From positions 11,835,001 to 11,899,000 of the forward strand of contig JAYKKI010000076.1 in the NCBI GenBank assembly GCA_039881145.1: a stretch of DNA of 64,000 bases, written 5' to 3'. The notes beneath the pieces were generated by a model, which was not told where the DNA came from, did no database searches, and worked only from the letters and a program-made list of their open reading frames with translations. The stretch is from Druceiella hillmani. Lineage: Eukaryota > Arthropoda > Insecta > Lepidoptera > Hepialidae. This document shows positions 14,101-29,300 of the stretch, one piece after another. Both the position numbers and the translations under genes were made by a program. Numbering within the stretch: position 1 is the first letter of the stretch; each line of letters begins with the position of its first letter.

Positions 14101-17100
14101 GCAGGTAAAAACATGTTTCCGTTTTATATATTAGTACAGATTTATCTTGAGGTCTATTCACACCGACCCGAACCTTGACTTTACTTCGTTTGTTTTCACA
14201 GAGTTTACAAGGCGACTCGGTCGACAATATGTCGCTGGGCGTTAACCTGATCTGGCGCACAAAGAACACACGCTGCGTACACCATAAATCGCAACTTAAT
14301 CGTATTCGATCAACGGCTACAAGACATTCCCGTCCTTGCCGTCGAGCCTCCTCAATTTACGAGGCTCCTCGCCGCGGGCCGGCCCTTGCCTATCCTCCGT
14401 CTCATCGGTATCTATTCACCGATACTCGATACACCTTGAATAGTCGATGAGAACCACCTTCGATTTAAGTTTCTCGTAGGAGTTAATGCTCTCGACAGTT
14501 CATTTCTAATGAGGTAGATGCGACTGGTCGGCCATTTGATTTCATTAAATGAACTAATATTTATGATAATCGTTAATCATTATAACACCGGATGTAATGA
14601 ATGAAAGGCGGATCGTAATTATAAATTGTAGCGTTTACTAATTCAATTTGTATGAAGAATGCATTATTAATCGTTTAAGGAAAAATTGATCTACAATCTA
14701 TCTAATTAATTACTATACTAGAAACAGGCGATGTTATCTACAAATATTGATGCTGAGTACAAAATGATGTTTTGCGATAATTTTTGTACTCGGCGAATAC
14801 TTTGTTGATATCTAAAGATTATCTAAAGCTAGAAAAAATTTTCGATTCCGTTTTAAGGTAGAATTTATTACAATTATAGAATAATAAGTTCATTAGACGT
14901 GTTAAATGCACCATCGAGTGTAATCTGAAATCTTTTGAATATTTTACGACTAGTGAATCTCTAATTACTGAACAGAGCGGATAATAGTGATGCACTATCG
15001 TTGAAGCTTACGCTGAAGCTGAACATGAATTCAGACCAAATTCTAAACAAATTCTAAAATTCAAAATTCACTAAACAAAACAAAATTAAAGCATCTTTAA
15101 AAAAATATTTTGATTAAAACTGAAATCCACCTTTTTAAAACATTTTCCTTATCCTTGTTTAGTTATGGGATGTATGTAACTGAAGATCAATTAAACAAAT
15201 TAGAACGCCTTTAACATTTATGTTTTCAATATGAAGTTGTTAGAAAATGTTAACGAACTATTTAATAATTTTCAACCTTTTCAAATCACTATCAATGTTG
15301 CGATGAAATGCACTTCAAATAGGGATATCAGACACTTTATTTTTTACAGCCTGCATACCTGACCTCGGAAAGTATGATCATATTGCTTTGTTTAATTGGA
15401 TATAATTATCGGTTGCTTTAATTGGATATAAATATGTGACTAACGAAATTTGCATATCCCCTGTCTTCTACTCTGTATTATATTTTATCTTATATTCTTG
15501 AATATGAATCTAAAATTAAGATAAGGCTTTCTATCTGTCTTATCTTAATTTTAGATTCAAACCCTTGCTCATCGCAGTACGTTCTGCATCCCTCCAGATT
15601 CTTCCTATTCCTAAATATAGCACCACGCGCTACGAGTACTCCTCCACTGAATATGTTGCTAATTTCTAGGACAAACTTTTTTGTTTTTTCAACAATTGTC
15701 TGAAAAAAGTATGCTGGTCTCGATTTTCTAACACCTACCCCTGTCTATCTTTTGTGCTATCCCTTATATCTATCTACTTTGGTACTTAAGTAATTGTTTA
15801 ATTTAAATGAGCTCTAAGAAAACTTTTAACCAAAAATTAAACGACTTCAAGTAACCACTGAATAAAAAATACACTAAAAATTATAAAAGTATAAAAATAC
15901 AAGTAATGAAAACTTTTGAAGTACGGTATTATTTCCTAACATAAATAAATTTTATTACTAATACTTAAACTTAATTATAGCAAATTAATACTTATTAAAA
16001 ATTTAATACTTATTAAATTTGATTATTAATACTTAAACTTAATTATATAAATAAATTTGAAAAATACTGTTAGGATTTTAGGAATCGGTGCCAAGTCGAC
16101 ACCTCACTCTCTCGAGTGCATGTACGCCCGCCCACATACAAACACAGAAACGCCACATTGTATTTCGCACTAAAATGACTTCCTACTTTCTTGAAATCGA
16201 GTAAAAATTAGTTACTTTCATAATTTTTCACTACAACATTCTACAATACTAAGTTCTCAAAATTATTGCAAAAATATAACATCGATTTTTTTGTGGCGCC
16301 CTAAAATATACGCGTCTCAACACGACGAATTTCTTAGTAGGTAAAATATAAGATAGAATCATTGCATTGTATAGAAACAGAAAATGTGTATAGTAACAAC
16401 GGGAGCACCTGACAGGTGAATATTACCGGACGTACTGCACAGGAAGTGAACATTACGCCCGCCATTAACGGCGTATCGCCCGGCCCGATATCTGTCCGCC
16501 AGCGCTTCACACGAGCCAGTTACGCGCTCTACGTCCTCGTCCGTAGCGTATTCGTATGCGTACTAAGAAGTATCCTTTAAAATACAATATTCATCGTATT
16601 GTATTATAAATTCAATTTCTATTATTGAATTTAATAATTTAGTTTTGTCAATCATCAACGAGATTTTTAACGAGAGCATTGTCGTTAAGGTTCATATTTT
16701 TATTTGAAGACTTGTCCTTATTTTGATGTTCTTTCGAGTGAAGTAAGGAATAACTTAAGAAAGTCCAATTTTTTATTTAAATATATGTCAATAAAAATTT
16801 CTATGGATTAGAAAGATGATTAAAAATTCATTTTGAAATTATCGTCATTGTGGCCTTTTGGTACAGAGTGGTGCTCTGTTCGTACCCAAAGTGCGGGTTC
16901 CATTTCCACGCGGAGCAGAAAATATTTTTCTGGTTGGAAAGATATAGGTAGGAACATCGCAATTAAATTCGTATAAGATTTTGATGAAAGTTGGATTTAT
17001 ACTATTTTTATTCGTAATTCTTTCACTACTATTTTACAATTTTTGAAGTCTAAAATTTCCCTACGATGGAGGAAGGCACCTTCCGAGAATGCTGTTCTTT

Positions 17101-20100
17101 CGACATCAGCGTTGAATATATCCAATGTAAAAGTCTGTTCAACTACACTATTTGTTTTCAGTGTTTTGTTATTATTATCTTTCTATTCAAGGTCAACCTC
17201 TATTTATCATTAGGACTACTCAAATCTTTCGTGACTTACGTACAGACTCTTTCTGCAATCTTTCTGCAATCTTTTCGAAGATCCTTCTCAGAATATTTTT
17301 CACTTTTCAAACATCATTATCGAAAGGTCGAAGACTACTACCGAACAAGATTTGAAATCAATGCTTTAAATTAGAGGATAAGAGGCAGAAAAATAAAACT
17401 TAATGAAACGCTCGTTAAAATTGCCTTTTCTCAATAATTTGATCCTGTGTACACTTTCATATTGATTACTTGGATTTAATGGACGTTCTATTTCTGTAAG
17501 CGAACCATCCGCACGGTTGCCGCCGCGCCGGCGACCTGCATCTCGCGAGTTGATGACCCAGATGCAGCGCGCGCGAGCGGTGCATTGACGCGGGAGCGCG
17601 CTGCGCCCGATGCACTTGCACCGCGCTTCCTCTTGCCGCGGCTCCGGTAGATAATAGGCCGTCGCTAATACCACACATCCCGTTAACACGACGCTGTCAC
17701 TATGGTGTAAGCGTTCCTGTTTAGATTCGCGAATTTAATCAACGGATTGTCGCTACGCTTTCGTAAAATTGTCCTGCGGCTCTGTAGCAAAATCATTGCA
17801 CACTGATATTGTACGTCGTACGTCGAGTCGCTAATGCGACAATAACCCTGGCCATTGTTAACGTGATTGATAATGAACGAATGCGTCCCCCGGTTGTCAT
17901 TGATGGTTAATACTGACCTAGGACAATATCAGTGGCGTGCCGTCAATTTTAATACAAATAAATTTAATTTGAATAAATATAATGTGATATGGCGGCTACT
18001 GGGTATCCATTTCGGAAACTTCTTGAGCTTGTTTGTACTGCCCTTCTATGCTTTATATTGTATCCTCAACAAAAATAAATGTACATATATTTTCACTTTA
18101 TTATTTGCCACGGAATTTTGCCATCAATATATATATCGGAAGTTTCTTACTACGTTATTGGTTAATAATTAAAATGAGTTTATACAAATGGCACAGCCAT
18201 CGCAATTATTAACTAGTGTAAAGTGTAATGTTTAATTATAAATAGAATCGGTTAGACACAAGAAGAACTCGTTATATGTGGGTTCTATTACAATATTAAA
18301 CTATTTGCGAATATTAATATCATTTTTCACCATGTAAATATATTCCCTTTTCCATATTTTACAGATGTAGAATATCGTGAATATCTCAAAAAATATAATA
18401 AAGTCTCAAAGAATATCTCAATAAAGTATGTATGATAACATGCATTTATATAACACTACTTATGGAAATCGACATTACTGTCTTATGGTCAAGTGAAAGT
18501 AAAGTTGCAAGTTACATAGTTCGCAAATATGGCAAAATATTGTGCCTTTCTAGCAATTTGTAGCATATTTTGTGTCGTAATTTATAAAACCCAATCACCA
18601 CAGAAAAATTCAATGAGTCAAATAAACATTTGGAGAGTCCATAATAACAATTTTGTACTTTTCAAATAATTACTTAACACTTTCAAATTATCGTAGGTCA
18701 CGATCATCACACTCGAAATATAAGATTACGTCATTATTACTACACTATAAATGTGAAGATGCGTCATTATCAACATACTAGAGATAAAAATTATTGCAAG
18801 TATATTGCATATAACGCATATACTTATATGGCGCCGCTAAAGAATGAAAAATAATACTTTTAGAGATAAAGTTTTCCATCAAGTCTCCTCGTTGTTGATT
18901 TTTAAAGTGTTTATTTTCATTTTAATGTGTAATTAGTGTGCCTAAACTAAATGAAAATGTTTCTTAGCGCACACTGATAAATATTTGAGTTTAAATAAAT
19001 TAGATAACATATATTCAGATAATAGTATATAAATAATTCTCACCGTTTATTCTTTGTCGTATTATATGACGCTTATATTTAGAGAAGCGAATACGCTACT
19101 CTTTAGGGAATGTCCCAGTGCGCCAGGGCTCCCACGGCGATGGCATAATCACGAGCATTATGTAAACACGTAGCCGACACTCGCTTTATAAATATTTCAT
19201 TATATAAGAGCGTTACTTATCACTTGGGATGCATTGTGAATACGTTTCTTGTTATTAAATCAACTGCACGTACCTGCGCCAGGGCGACGCGGCGTCTCTC
19301 TTATCATTTATCTTTGACGAATTTAACTCGTTATCAAGAATTTTTTTCTACTTAAACGTCATACTAAATATGTATATTTTATAGGTCTTCATTGGAAAAC
19401 AAATACAAAATGCTAAAAGCAACTCGATTATAGACATAAAAGATGCAGGAAATGGAATATTTCTGTTTGTTTAATATTTTTTAATATACACGTTTGACTT
19501 TTATTACATAGGCGGGTTTTTCTAATGAATAAAAGCTAAAATTTAAAACTTTGTAATAAAGGAAAAAAACGTGACACGAAATGAACTATTAACAATTCTG
19601 ATGATAAAGTATAAAGATAAATATTCGAAATTCGGACAAGATTATTCAAATCAATATTCATTAAGAATAATAGGAGTAGAAACACTCTTCCATTCGTTAA
19701 ATATTAGAGTATTTGAAATTATAGATGCGTTCCAAACGTGTATATTTGAAATGTTAGATGCGTTCCGAACGTCAGCGGATCATGCAGCGGACGATATTCG
19801 TTAAAATTATTAGGTTCTGAAAATTCAGTTCAAGACCATGAGCCCATTGCAATAAACGAGTCTACGGTGATATTTTAGAGAATTGTATAAAACTTGTATA
19901 ATGTGTGCTACATTGGTCGTTTATTTCTACCTAAATGATTCATGAATTGTACTTTGAAATATGTCCATATTTGCCGAGGTCAAAGATAAAGCGAATACTA
20001 AGTAATTTATTTTTAATTTGTACTAACTGATACGTGCTGAACTGTTCATGACATAGCAATGAATTCGCTCAAAGATTCCTGCATTCCTCTTATATATCAT

Positions 20101-20320
20101 AAGGCCGTCGTTAGAGGAAAACCTTTGAGGCAACCCAGCGGTTCTGCACATAGTGTACCTGTCCCACTTAAGACAAACAGACTCTAATGGTAAATCCAAT
20201 TGGCCTATATCAAACATACTCTGTTACGCAAATATCCGATTTATCTTCGGTCCGCTTATAGAAACTTTCTATTAACGTACAAAATATTTTCTAGGTTTAC
20301 GGGCCTAAAGAATTACTTTG

Positions 20321-20382
<62 letters not shown>

Positions 20383-23300
20383 TTAGATATGTCCCACACA
20401 TCCGAATAATGAAAAAAATATTAATAAAATTTATATAACTATGCCTAAACAATCGACGTAACGTATCATAATTCTAATTAGAGTGACCAGATTTCAAATT
20501 TATCTTTAGGCTGAAATTAAAAATTGTTTTGAAAAAGTTTGTGAATTACATTAAACTGTTCTCGATTAAAAACTATTACTGCCGTTGAACTTTATTGAAT
20601 GTGGACCTTCATTAAACGCTACTCACACACAAATAAAGCAGTAAAACTTAAACTGATGACTCCACTCGATAAGTTTAATCGGTCGACGGAATGCCGCAGC
20701 GACAACTCTCCTGTAACGAGCGCTTTTCCCGACCTTGACAAGTCGGGAATGTTTGTGCCCTAGTCTCGGTGCGTACATTTGACTTAACTTCACCTGTTAC
20801 GCGGGCCGTTTGTTTGGCGATAAGGCCACGCCGTCTGCGGGGCTTATCGGCCGCCGCATCCGACCCGCCCGCCCCCCAAGCGGCAAGTCCTTAAGGTAGA
20901 CGAGCCGTTGTTCGTTATCTCGTTCTGTTTACCGTTTGGGTTTTGTCGCCTGTGCGGGTTCGAAGATTTAACGAGACCCTCTAATAAGGTATATCATCAA
21001 AGCGAAACGAGGTTAACTAAGATGAGTCAATAGAGAAGTAAAATTTGTTTTTCCGCCGGTTAGAACCGAACAAATATTTTAAGGACTATTTCATTAAAGT
21101 GTACGTGAATAGTTTGTAATAAATTCCTCAACAATAACAATGTTTGTCTGAAACAATGGATCCACTATTTAAATAGTAGGTTTAACGGTTCGAGGTATGT
21201 AAACTAACGTATGTGTGAAAACTCTTAAAAATGAGGAGTTTACGCCTGTTTGGTGCGCGTGGGTACCGCTTATAAAGTTGCATAAAGTATATAAAAGTTA
21301 CGCATAATTGTTTTAAGAACGAGTTTATCTCTCAGTATATAGAATAATTTGGCAAGATTTGTTTATTCTGTGTCGTTATATTATTAAACTTGTTGCAGTT
21401 TATCGAACTTCTCCCGTTCAACACGACAAACTGTACGTTCATTATGACAATTACCTGTTGTTTAAAGATGCCATTTACTCAATTGCCATTAACATGTAAA
21501 AGCAACTATACGAGTACCAAATAAGCAATTACACAACGACAATATGGCCTACGTCGAATTTCTTTCTTCTGAATTATAATATATTGTTACTATTTTGATT
21601 ATTTTCAGAATAATTTTTTGTGTAAAAGCTATATTAAAATAAATACGGTAATAAGTATCTCCTACCCCTCCTCAGCCCCCCATATGCATGTTATATACAA
21701 ATATAAATATGGAAAAATATAAGTTATATTGTATTTGAAGTATTTGAATTATAAATTAAACGCTCAATTAAAACTTTATTATCGTTGTGTATTTTGTAAC
21801 TCGAATAGACATACCTCGAATTGTGTGCGTTGAAGGCACACTTTTTTTTTTAATTACCTGACTTTATTCGCATCAACGCACACTTAAAGCCTTTTAACAA
21901 AATATGTAACTATAATCTCGGAGAACAACACATATTTTATACGCAAATAAATCGGTAAAATGATTAACTTTTGTCATTATACATATGTCGAAAACAACCA
22001 TTATTATACAATGAACTAAATGTTATAAACGTAAAATATAGCTATTCTATTTGCTACACTTAATATATATGTATTCTATTTGCTACACTTAATATAATGG
22101 ATTATGCTTGAAAAGTTATACAGTTGTCTTTGTTAAGAGTATATCAACCAAAAAAAAAGTCTATTAAATAGAAAAAATACGAGGAACAAAGTTGAAACAC
22201 AAATATTGATAATTGACAAATCGACCACGGACTAAGTAAAACATTTAAAGAGTTATCTAATCAATAACCGGTGTTTATTAAAAGCGCACATTTCGTTAAT
22301 ACACAAAATGTGTCGGCCGCTTTCTGTGAAAGTATACGAAAATGTGACGTAGCTTTTGTGTTAATAAAATTGGGTCAGTTGATGGAAAAGTAAACCGATT
22401 GAAGAAAACCGTAAGAACTATAAAAAGAAACGACCGTAACAGTTGTTTCACTTGTTTGTGTCGCAAACAATCTACACTAATGTTATTATTAGGGTCGGCT
22501 CAAGATTTCTTTTAGCATTCTACTATATTTCTTTCGTTGGTGAAATTCGTTGTCTTAACTCAAAGAATATTGAATTTAAAGGTTAAGCGAAATATAGTGG
22601 CCTATTAATTAACAACAATACCAATACAAATTATTACATACTTCGTTGTACCGATTTCTTTACATCGTCATATAGCAAAGAACGGGTGACAACCCTAGTT
22701 ACGAATGGCTAAATATAATATGTAATGTCAATATATTTAAGGCACGATTTTAAGTTTTCCGATTTCCATTATCCTCATTTGCATAAGACAATAACTCGGT
22801 TGGATAGAAAGCATTGGATGCTTTTTTTATCATTTGACCCGAAGATCAAAGATATAATATAAGCGCCGTACGGTTAAAGTATATAATTGAATTTCGACAT
22901 TCAAATAAGTAGTGGATTCTTGACCATTGAACCAAACGCCAGATAACATTGCATCAAAATAAGTTCCCGTTTACAAGCACCGTGTATTCTACGTGTTCTG
23001 ACTAATTCTTAAACATCAACACGTGTTACATTTACAGCGTTGTTAATATCATCTTTGAACCACAAAGTGTGTTTACCGTCAATCGAACGACCTCCCGATA
23101 TCCTCTTGCGGCACTCGACTGTAATTTATTTATTTATAACTTTAAGTTGCACGAATATAACCACTTGTGCAAGGGAAAATAATAACAATATAGGGTAATG
23201 GAAAGTTTATAAATATGTACAGTAATTATGTATATAAATAGTGTAAGGAGTATATTTAATGACAAGTAGTTTTCAAAAAATGTTGACGTGAGATTTAAAA

Positions 23301-26300
23301 AAAAATATCAGTTACTAATGAAATTATACGTCAAAATCTGGCCACAAAGTTATGTGTATTTTTGTGGCCGGATATTAACTTTTAATTTCATTACAAGCAA
23401 GTGTGTGTCACTTGCGTGTAATCTAAAGTATTCGAAGGATAAGGTTTATACCTCTTCAATAGTACCTTATTTGATTAATAAGTAAAAATAGGGATTATTC
23501 CACTTTTAAAAGAAATTCTTTCTTCAAGTAATATCTACAATCATTTGGAAAGCTGCCAGTGTCTACTGATCGTTCCTGCTGATATTTTATCGGGATAAAG
23601 TGTTAAAAATTCATAATTTTCAAGCAGAAAGGGGATGTTATGTAAGAAGCTATTTAACGGGGGCCCTTGTACATATGTTTTATATTAATGATGTGTTCCC
23701 ATTTGCGAATATAAAGCGTTTTATTTAGTAAGGTAAGAGCAATCACAATAATGAGCCAAGGATTGTTTAGATTATTTCGTTCGTTGTAAAGAATTCCATT
23801 AAGTCCTCTCAAATCGATTTTCTATGTTGCTGCAATCGTTGCCTTTTACATAACGTAACAAATAGTCGTGTTCTTCAGTTTCGCAACAGTTTCCGTATTT
23901 AACAGTCAGCTAATCAATATATTTCACCGTAAAAGCGTACTCGAGTATAAATCAGACCATTGCCTCGGGTGATGAGTGGATCTGTTGAACGTTGTATGTT
24001 CAACCGAAGTTTGCCTTTCATCTCGGTCGAAACGATAAAATTTCGGTTGTGAATTTACTGTGAAGTTTCACGTGTCGGTACTATCTCTAGCTTTCGTCCA
24101 TCGGCAATAGGGTCACGTGCGGATGGAAGAGTATAAATTGTGACTTTGAGACGCTCCATCGTCTAATGTCGTTTACATAAATTAGACGCAAGACAGGCCC
24201 TAGAACTGAGCCTTGGATGACGCCATTCGTTAGGTCTTTGACTTAAGATTAATCGATAAGCTATATTGCTTAACCTGTCACGTGCGTTCTGTTATAATGT
24301 ATGAATGTAATTGATGGTCTTGCTTCTGCTTACGAATACGGTGTTAGTATTTCCTATTGCTGAAGGTCACATCCGAACCTGATGATAATTAGGCCGTTAC
24401 ACTTTCTACGCCGTAAGAATGACCATCATTATGATGCGGTTTACGTATCAATTATAATGACTTATCAATTGTGAAACACGGGAGAAGTGTTTAAAATGGA
24501 AAAAGTCTCCTGACGAGCTGTCCTGATAAATTTTTATTTTTACCTTATTCAATTGCATTAACTCACGTTCATACTTTTGTGTATGTTACGGTGTAATGTC
24601 TAATGATAATTTCATTTCGAACTAGTGAAAAAAGTAGGACCAAACAAATTTGAAAATATTCCGTGAGTAATTTTTTTCAAATAATTTTTTTTTTAATAAA
24701 TAACCGCTAGCGCCAATTGTCAAAATCTCATTGGTGCTCAAGTACATTTATACCGATGATAGAACAATAGGAAAAACGTATGAAAATAACTTCTGAATTT
24801 TCTGGGAAAATGAAACTTCTCGCAATAAACGTGAAAAATCGCTTATAACTATTATGTAGATTTCACAATTATTTTTGTCGGGTATATTTAGAAAGTAAGA
24901 ATAAAAATGTGTAATATGTTTGCCATTTTCCTGCTAGGCAACATTATAGTTTTTACCACGCTAACGTTTGAAAGAAATCATATTGGCTTTAAATTAATCG
25001 ATGAAGTCAGTCAGTTTAGTCTAATTGGTCAATAAAAAGTGTAAAAGGTATAAATTAAATAGAAAGTAACTACACGCCCTATTTGATAACATAAGATGTA
25101 AAGGCTGCACGCACACCGATGTGCGCTGTACACATCGGTTTGCGTGCAGCTTTTACATCTCATGAAAACATATCCTGGATGGACTCGTACTTTATTAAAT
25201 AAAAGCTGTATTCCCACCAATAATTTTAATGGCGTATTGTTCTCAGTCTTGAATTACGAGAAAAGCATATTGCTCTAAAATTTATAAAAATAGGAGAAAA
25301 TATGGTTTTGTACTTAAATATTACTATATTTAAATCTGATACTCAATCACATAATTTAACCTCTCCTTCAAAAGCGCGCTCTATTTTATTTTAATAGATT
25401 TTGTGGCTTAACTATTTCTAACATGTTAACTAATCATTTATGAAATTTGGAGCTTGAAATTTATTTCATATCGACCCCAAAGTCGCGTTCGGCAGCCAAA
25501 CAAGATCGCTGAGCAGTAGTGTATTCATTGTTATTTATGCTATTGACTGTGCAGAGCGGACGATTCCACTGGGCCGAGCACAGTTCATCGCACAGAGCGG
25601 TCGGCGCGTGGGCTTTCTCAGCTGCCTGCGCGGTTGGACGCACAGTAATGATTCTAAAGACCAAAGATATTTGTGTTATTTAGTTTATAACTTGACCGGA
25701 TCTTTAAAAAATTAAATAATGCTTACATGCGAGTAAAATTTTTCTTTGTGTGACTTTGTATCACATAAAGGAGTATTTTACACGTATATTACTACTAAAT
25801 TCTACCGGCGACTTCGCGTGGACTACACTAACGTAGCCTATGTCAAACCAGGCTATAATTTATCTCTGCTCCAATTTCTTCAAACTTCTCTCGTGCAGCA
25901 GTAGCATCGTAATGGAGTTGTGTACGCTATTCCATTGGAGCCACGTTGGGATTTGGAAATTCGTGATGCACACTACGAAGTAATACACGCTAAAATCGAA
26001 CTTTCCTTACAGATATTATACGTTATAAAGTAGGAACATATTGAATGTCATGACATATTAATGCCATTTCTCTGGAGCTTTTAATATAAGAAGGAAAATT
26101 ATATATGTTACAACAGATCGTAATCTGTTCGTGAGCTAAATTTCATACAGATCCAGTCAGGAATTACGGAGTTACACAGTAACGAACATCCATCCAAACT
26201 TTTTAGGGTATTTATAGCGCATTTATAGGTAATATTATTTTAGTCTATTTTCATGCAGGAGTATATTTTCGTTTATCCCTAATGTTTAATAAAGAAACAA

Positions 26301-29300
26301 ATTACGGTCCATTTTTTTGTATTTTCTTTCTGACATAACGAACGTAAAAGCATATGTGGGTAGCCAACAATGTCAACACATGTCATTAAACCCCATTGCG
26401 ATTCTATTTTATTAGCTCCAAATATAGATAAGGGAAACAGCTTTGAAAAAAATAATCAAAATGGCGGAAGTTTAACCCCTTTTTATGCAAAGCTAAAAAT
26501 TGACTTTTCGAATTAAAACTGTACAGAAAGTACTTTACCAATTAATATGGTAATTTATTTTCTATTTTTTTTGTGTTTACTTTTATATTCTTATATACAT
26601 TCATAATACGAGTTTATATATGTATGTATATATATATATATACAGTAACTAAAAATATTCTACTGAAAAAGTCAATGCAAAATTTAGATAATTTTCAATG
26701 TAGAGAATGCATTTTTCTGGTGTTTTGAAGGGTTAACTTAAAACAGGCATTACATACATTTGATTTATAATGTCCAATAGTTTTACCTTCTTGTTATTGC
26801 CTAATTAATATTCCTTTCCGTTTCATTTGAACGTCATCCCCAAAGCGTGAGGTGATTCATTAGGCATAACGATTATTGAAGATCGTGAGTGCATTACGTA
26901 TAAATGACACAAACGGCTATCTAACTGATTGAAATGCTAATGTAGTATCAAATCAGTGTCAAACAGTGGTAATCCAATACAACATCTAAAAAGTGGTAAA
27001 CTTAGGTCTGTAACTATAAAAATACCTAGAGTTTAATTGTAGGTATATGCTCTAAAATGTCTATTTTCTAAACGTAATTATATAATATTCTTAAATGTGT
27101 GAGTTACCGCAACAATCGAAAAGTTATAGAAATGCTTCTAACATGGCGAAAGAAAGACATTAAATCACCCCTCGTAAGTTCTTAATTGAGCTCAAATCTC
27201 TAGGCCATTCGCCCGGCGTCCGGGCAGCGGCGAGGAAACGCGTTTAACGAATTAAATCAAGTGACCATCAAAGGAGATTAATAAACTGACGGAGTGACGT
27301 CAAACACGATGGCAGTGTGGATGCCCTCGTGTGAGCTAGTCGCTAAGTTCCAACTCCCATTCGAACCAGAGCGGCGAGCTCGCCCGTTCGAAACACGGGA
27401 GGCATAAATCAAGCGATCACTGTAGATGAAGTCGTAAACTCCGTGTTTATATTGTCCGATGTAATAATTTAATCGAAGCGACGCGACGCGACCGCGCAGT
27501 GCACAGCGGCTAGTGCGCGCTCTCGAAACGGACTCGAAGCGAAACGTGTGCAGCGCACGTTTGGAACTTTGTTGCTGATCGAAGTTAATCATTTGCCATC
27601 AAAATATTTTACGACGGCAAAATGATGCGAGCTAACTCGAGTCACAATCGGAGAGAAGTTATTTATAAGTCGATACGTAGAACGAATTGACAAGACAGAT
27701 ACCTACACTAAAATACATGATACCTGTCTCATTCACAGGAATATTGAAGAAACTTGCGTAATAAACGTATTTAAGAAAACATATCGTATTGTTTGGAAAA
27801 AGTACATAGAATTTTATTTTCTAATCAAATTTTGTTATTAGGTTGGATATAAACTCACCATCTCCATCCACGATGGTACAAGAAGAATTTCCACTTATTC
27901 TTCAAAGCGCGAGGTGATCGTCGAGGAATCTGTTGCCGTGAGAGTATCTCTGTTACGTAACGCGAACTTAACATGGAATTGTTTAATTTTTGTACGTTTA
28001 ATTAAGAATGGCGCCTTAAATAAGTGTTATATAATAATGATATATTACGCATTTTTTTGTTTACTTTTTACCCTAAATGGAATTCATGAAGCAAAGGACC
28101 TTTAAGCTCTTTTCGTATAATTTCTATATTATGTTTGTCCTTTGCTCTTTGAAACTGAGTTGCTAACTATTCGAGATATTTCTGTAACATTTCACAAATG
28201 GTGGGGAAAATGTGGCGGATTTATTATTAGTAGAGAATATAATGTTAAATGATTTGACATATATAATGTTACACATACGTTTAATATAATATAATAGCAA
28301 ACAACTACACAATATTTTTAACGAAACTAACTTCTATCGTGATTCAGCTTAAGGGCAGCTTCATCAGTTGGCCGTTTAGGACGTGTAGGCTCTCCCACTG
28401 CGGTCGATCCTAATGGGTGCGTAGGTCGCGCGGCGGCACTCACGAAGGCGAAGACCCTTTGCCCGTTCAAATAACATAATATCTTCTTTACCGTTGAATT
28501 ATTTATGTGCACTTTGCATTATGATGTTTGAAGTACATCATTGCACCGCCGGCGGCACTGGTCTCCTCGTAAGCGGACCGCGTGGGCGCCGGAAGTTGCA
28601 GTGCAGCCCCTCGATACCGGTTGCGTGTCGTAAACCGCAGGTCCGGTTGTGAAGCAATCCTGTGCTCCGTTCATAGGTGTGGGTGCTGCGCCGCGCCGAC
28701 CGTAGACCTTTCTTAAAACATTTGGAATTTCGAGCTTCGAAATCGGGGCTTTAAGCAGGTTCCTTTAAACGAATTTCATTAATGTAAGTTAACCGTTTTA
28801 GTGCCATGGTTTTTTTACTCGTATATACTTAAAAATACCAAAGAAATTTTTTGTTTTTGATGTCATTTACCCTTGTCTCGAAAAAAATTGGATCTCTTCC
28901 AATAATTATCCAATTTTAATAATTTTTTCGGTATTTTCTTAATACAAATTTGTACAAGAATAATAAAATACAAAGAAAATTATGGAAATATATATTGTGA
29001 ACAAAAGTTATAACCAAAACTGAAATCAGCGTCATATCGTATTTTCGCAGACCGGTACATCCTCCATATCAGCACTATCACTCAAAATTTGTATTACGCT
29101 AAATTGTGAGCGCACCACAATGGCACTCCCACTATCACTTTCTTCACAACTTGAAAAACGATCATTTTCACTCGAATTGTTTTCGTATTCCGATATTATT
29201 ATAATACCCAGCAATAATTTAATCGACGCGACGCGACCACGCAGTGCACAGCGGCTAGTGCGCGCTCTCGAATCGGACTCGAAGCGAAACGTGTGCAGCG

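Larger units (their letters stand above)
14451..20320. other. Intron 1 segment: hairpins and GC patches, no gene recognised
   Basis: Holds the 15.5-kb hairpin, AT-rich repeats, E-box patch and a CpG-rich stretch at 17500-17660. Frames crossing the last are Arg/Ala-rich on the minus strand and match nothing I know. Confidence 0.35.

Noticed and set aside
17366..17689. Arg/Ala-rich minus-strand frames at 17.4-17.7 kb
   Set aside because: CpG-rich composition lengthens frames on several phases; no recognisable domain or splice support.
17867..18172. 101-codon + strand frame with a hydrophobic middle
   Set aside because: AT-rich, no recognised motif or splice context; probably chance.
27278..27592. 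104-codon minus-strand frame beginning MINFDQQQ
   Set aside because: As a host gene it is not supported: its first 40 codons are the repeated block and the rest matches nothing recognised.
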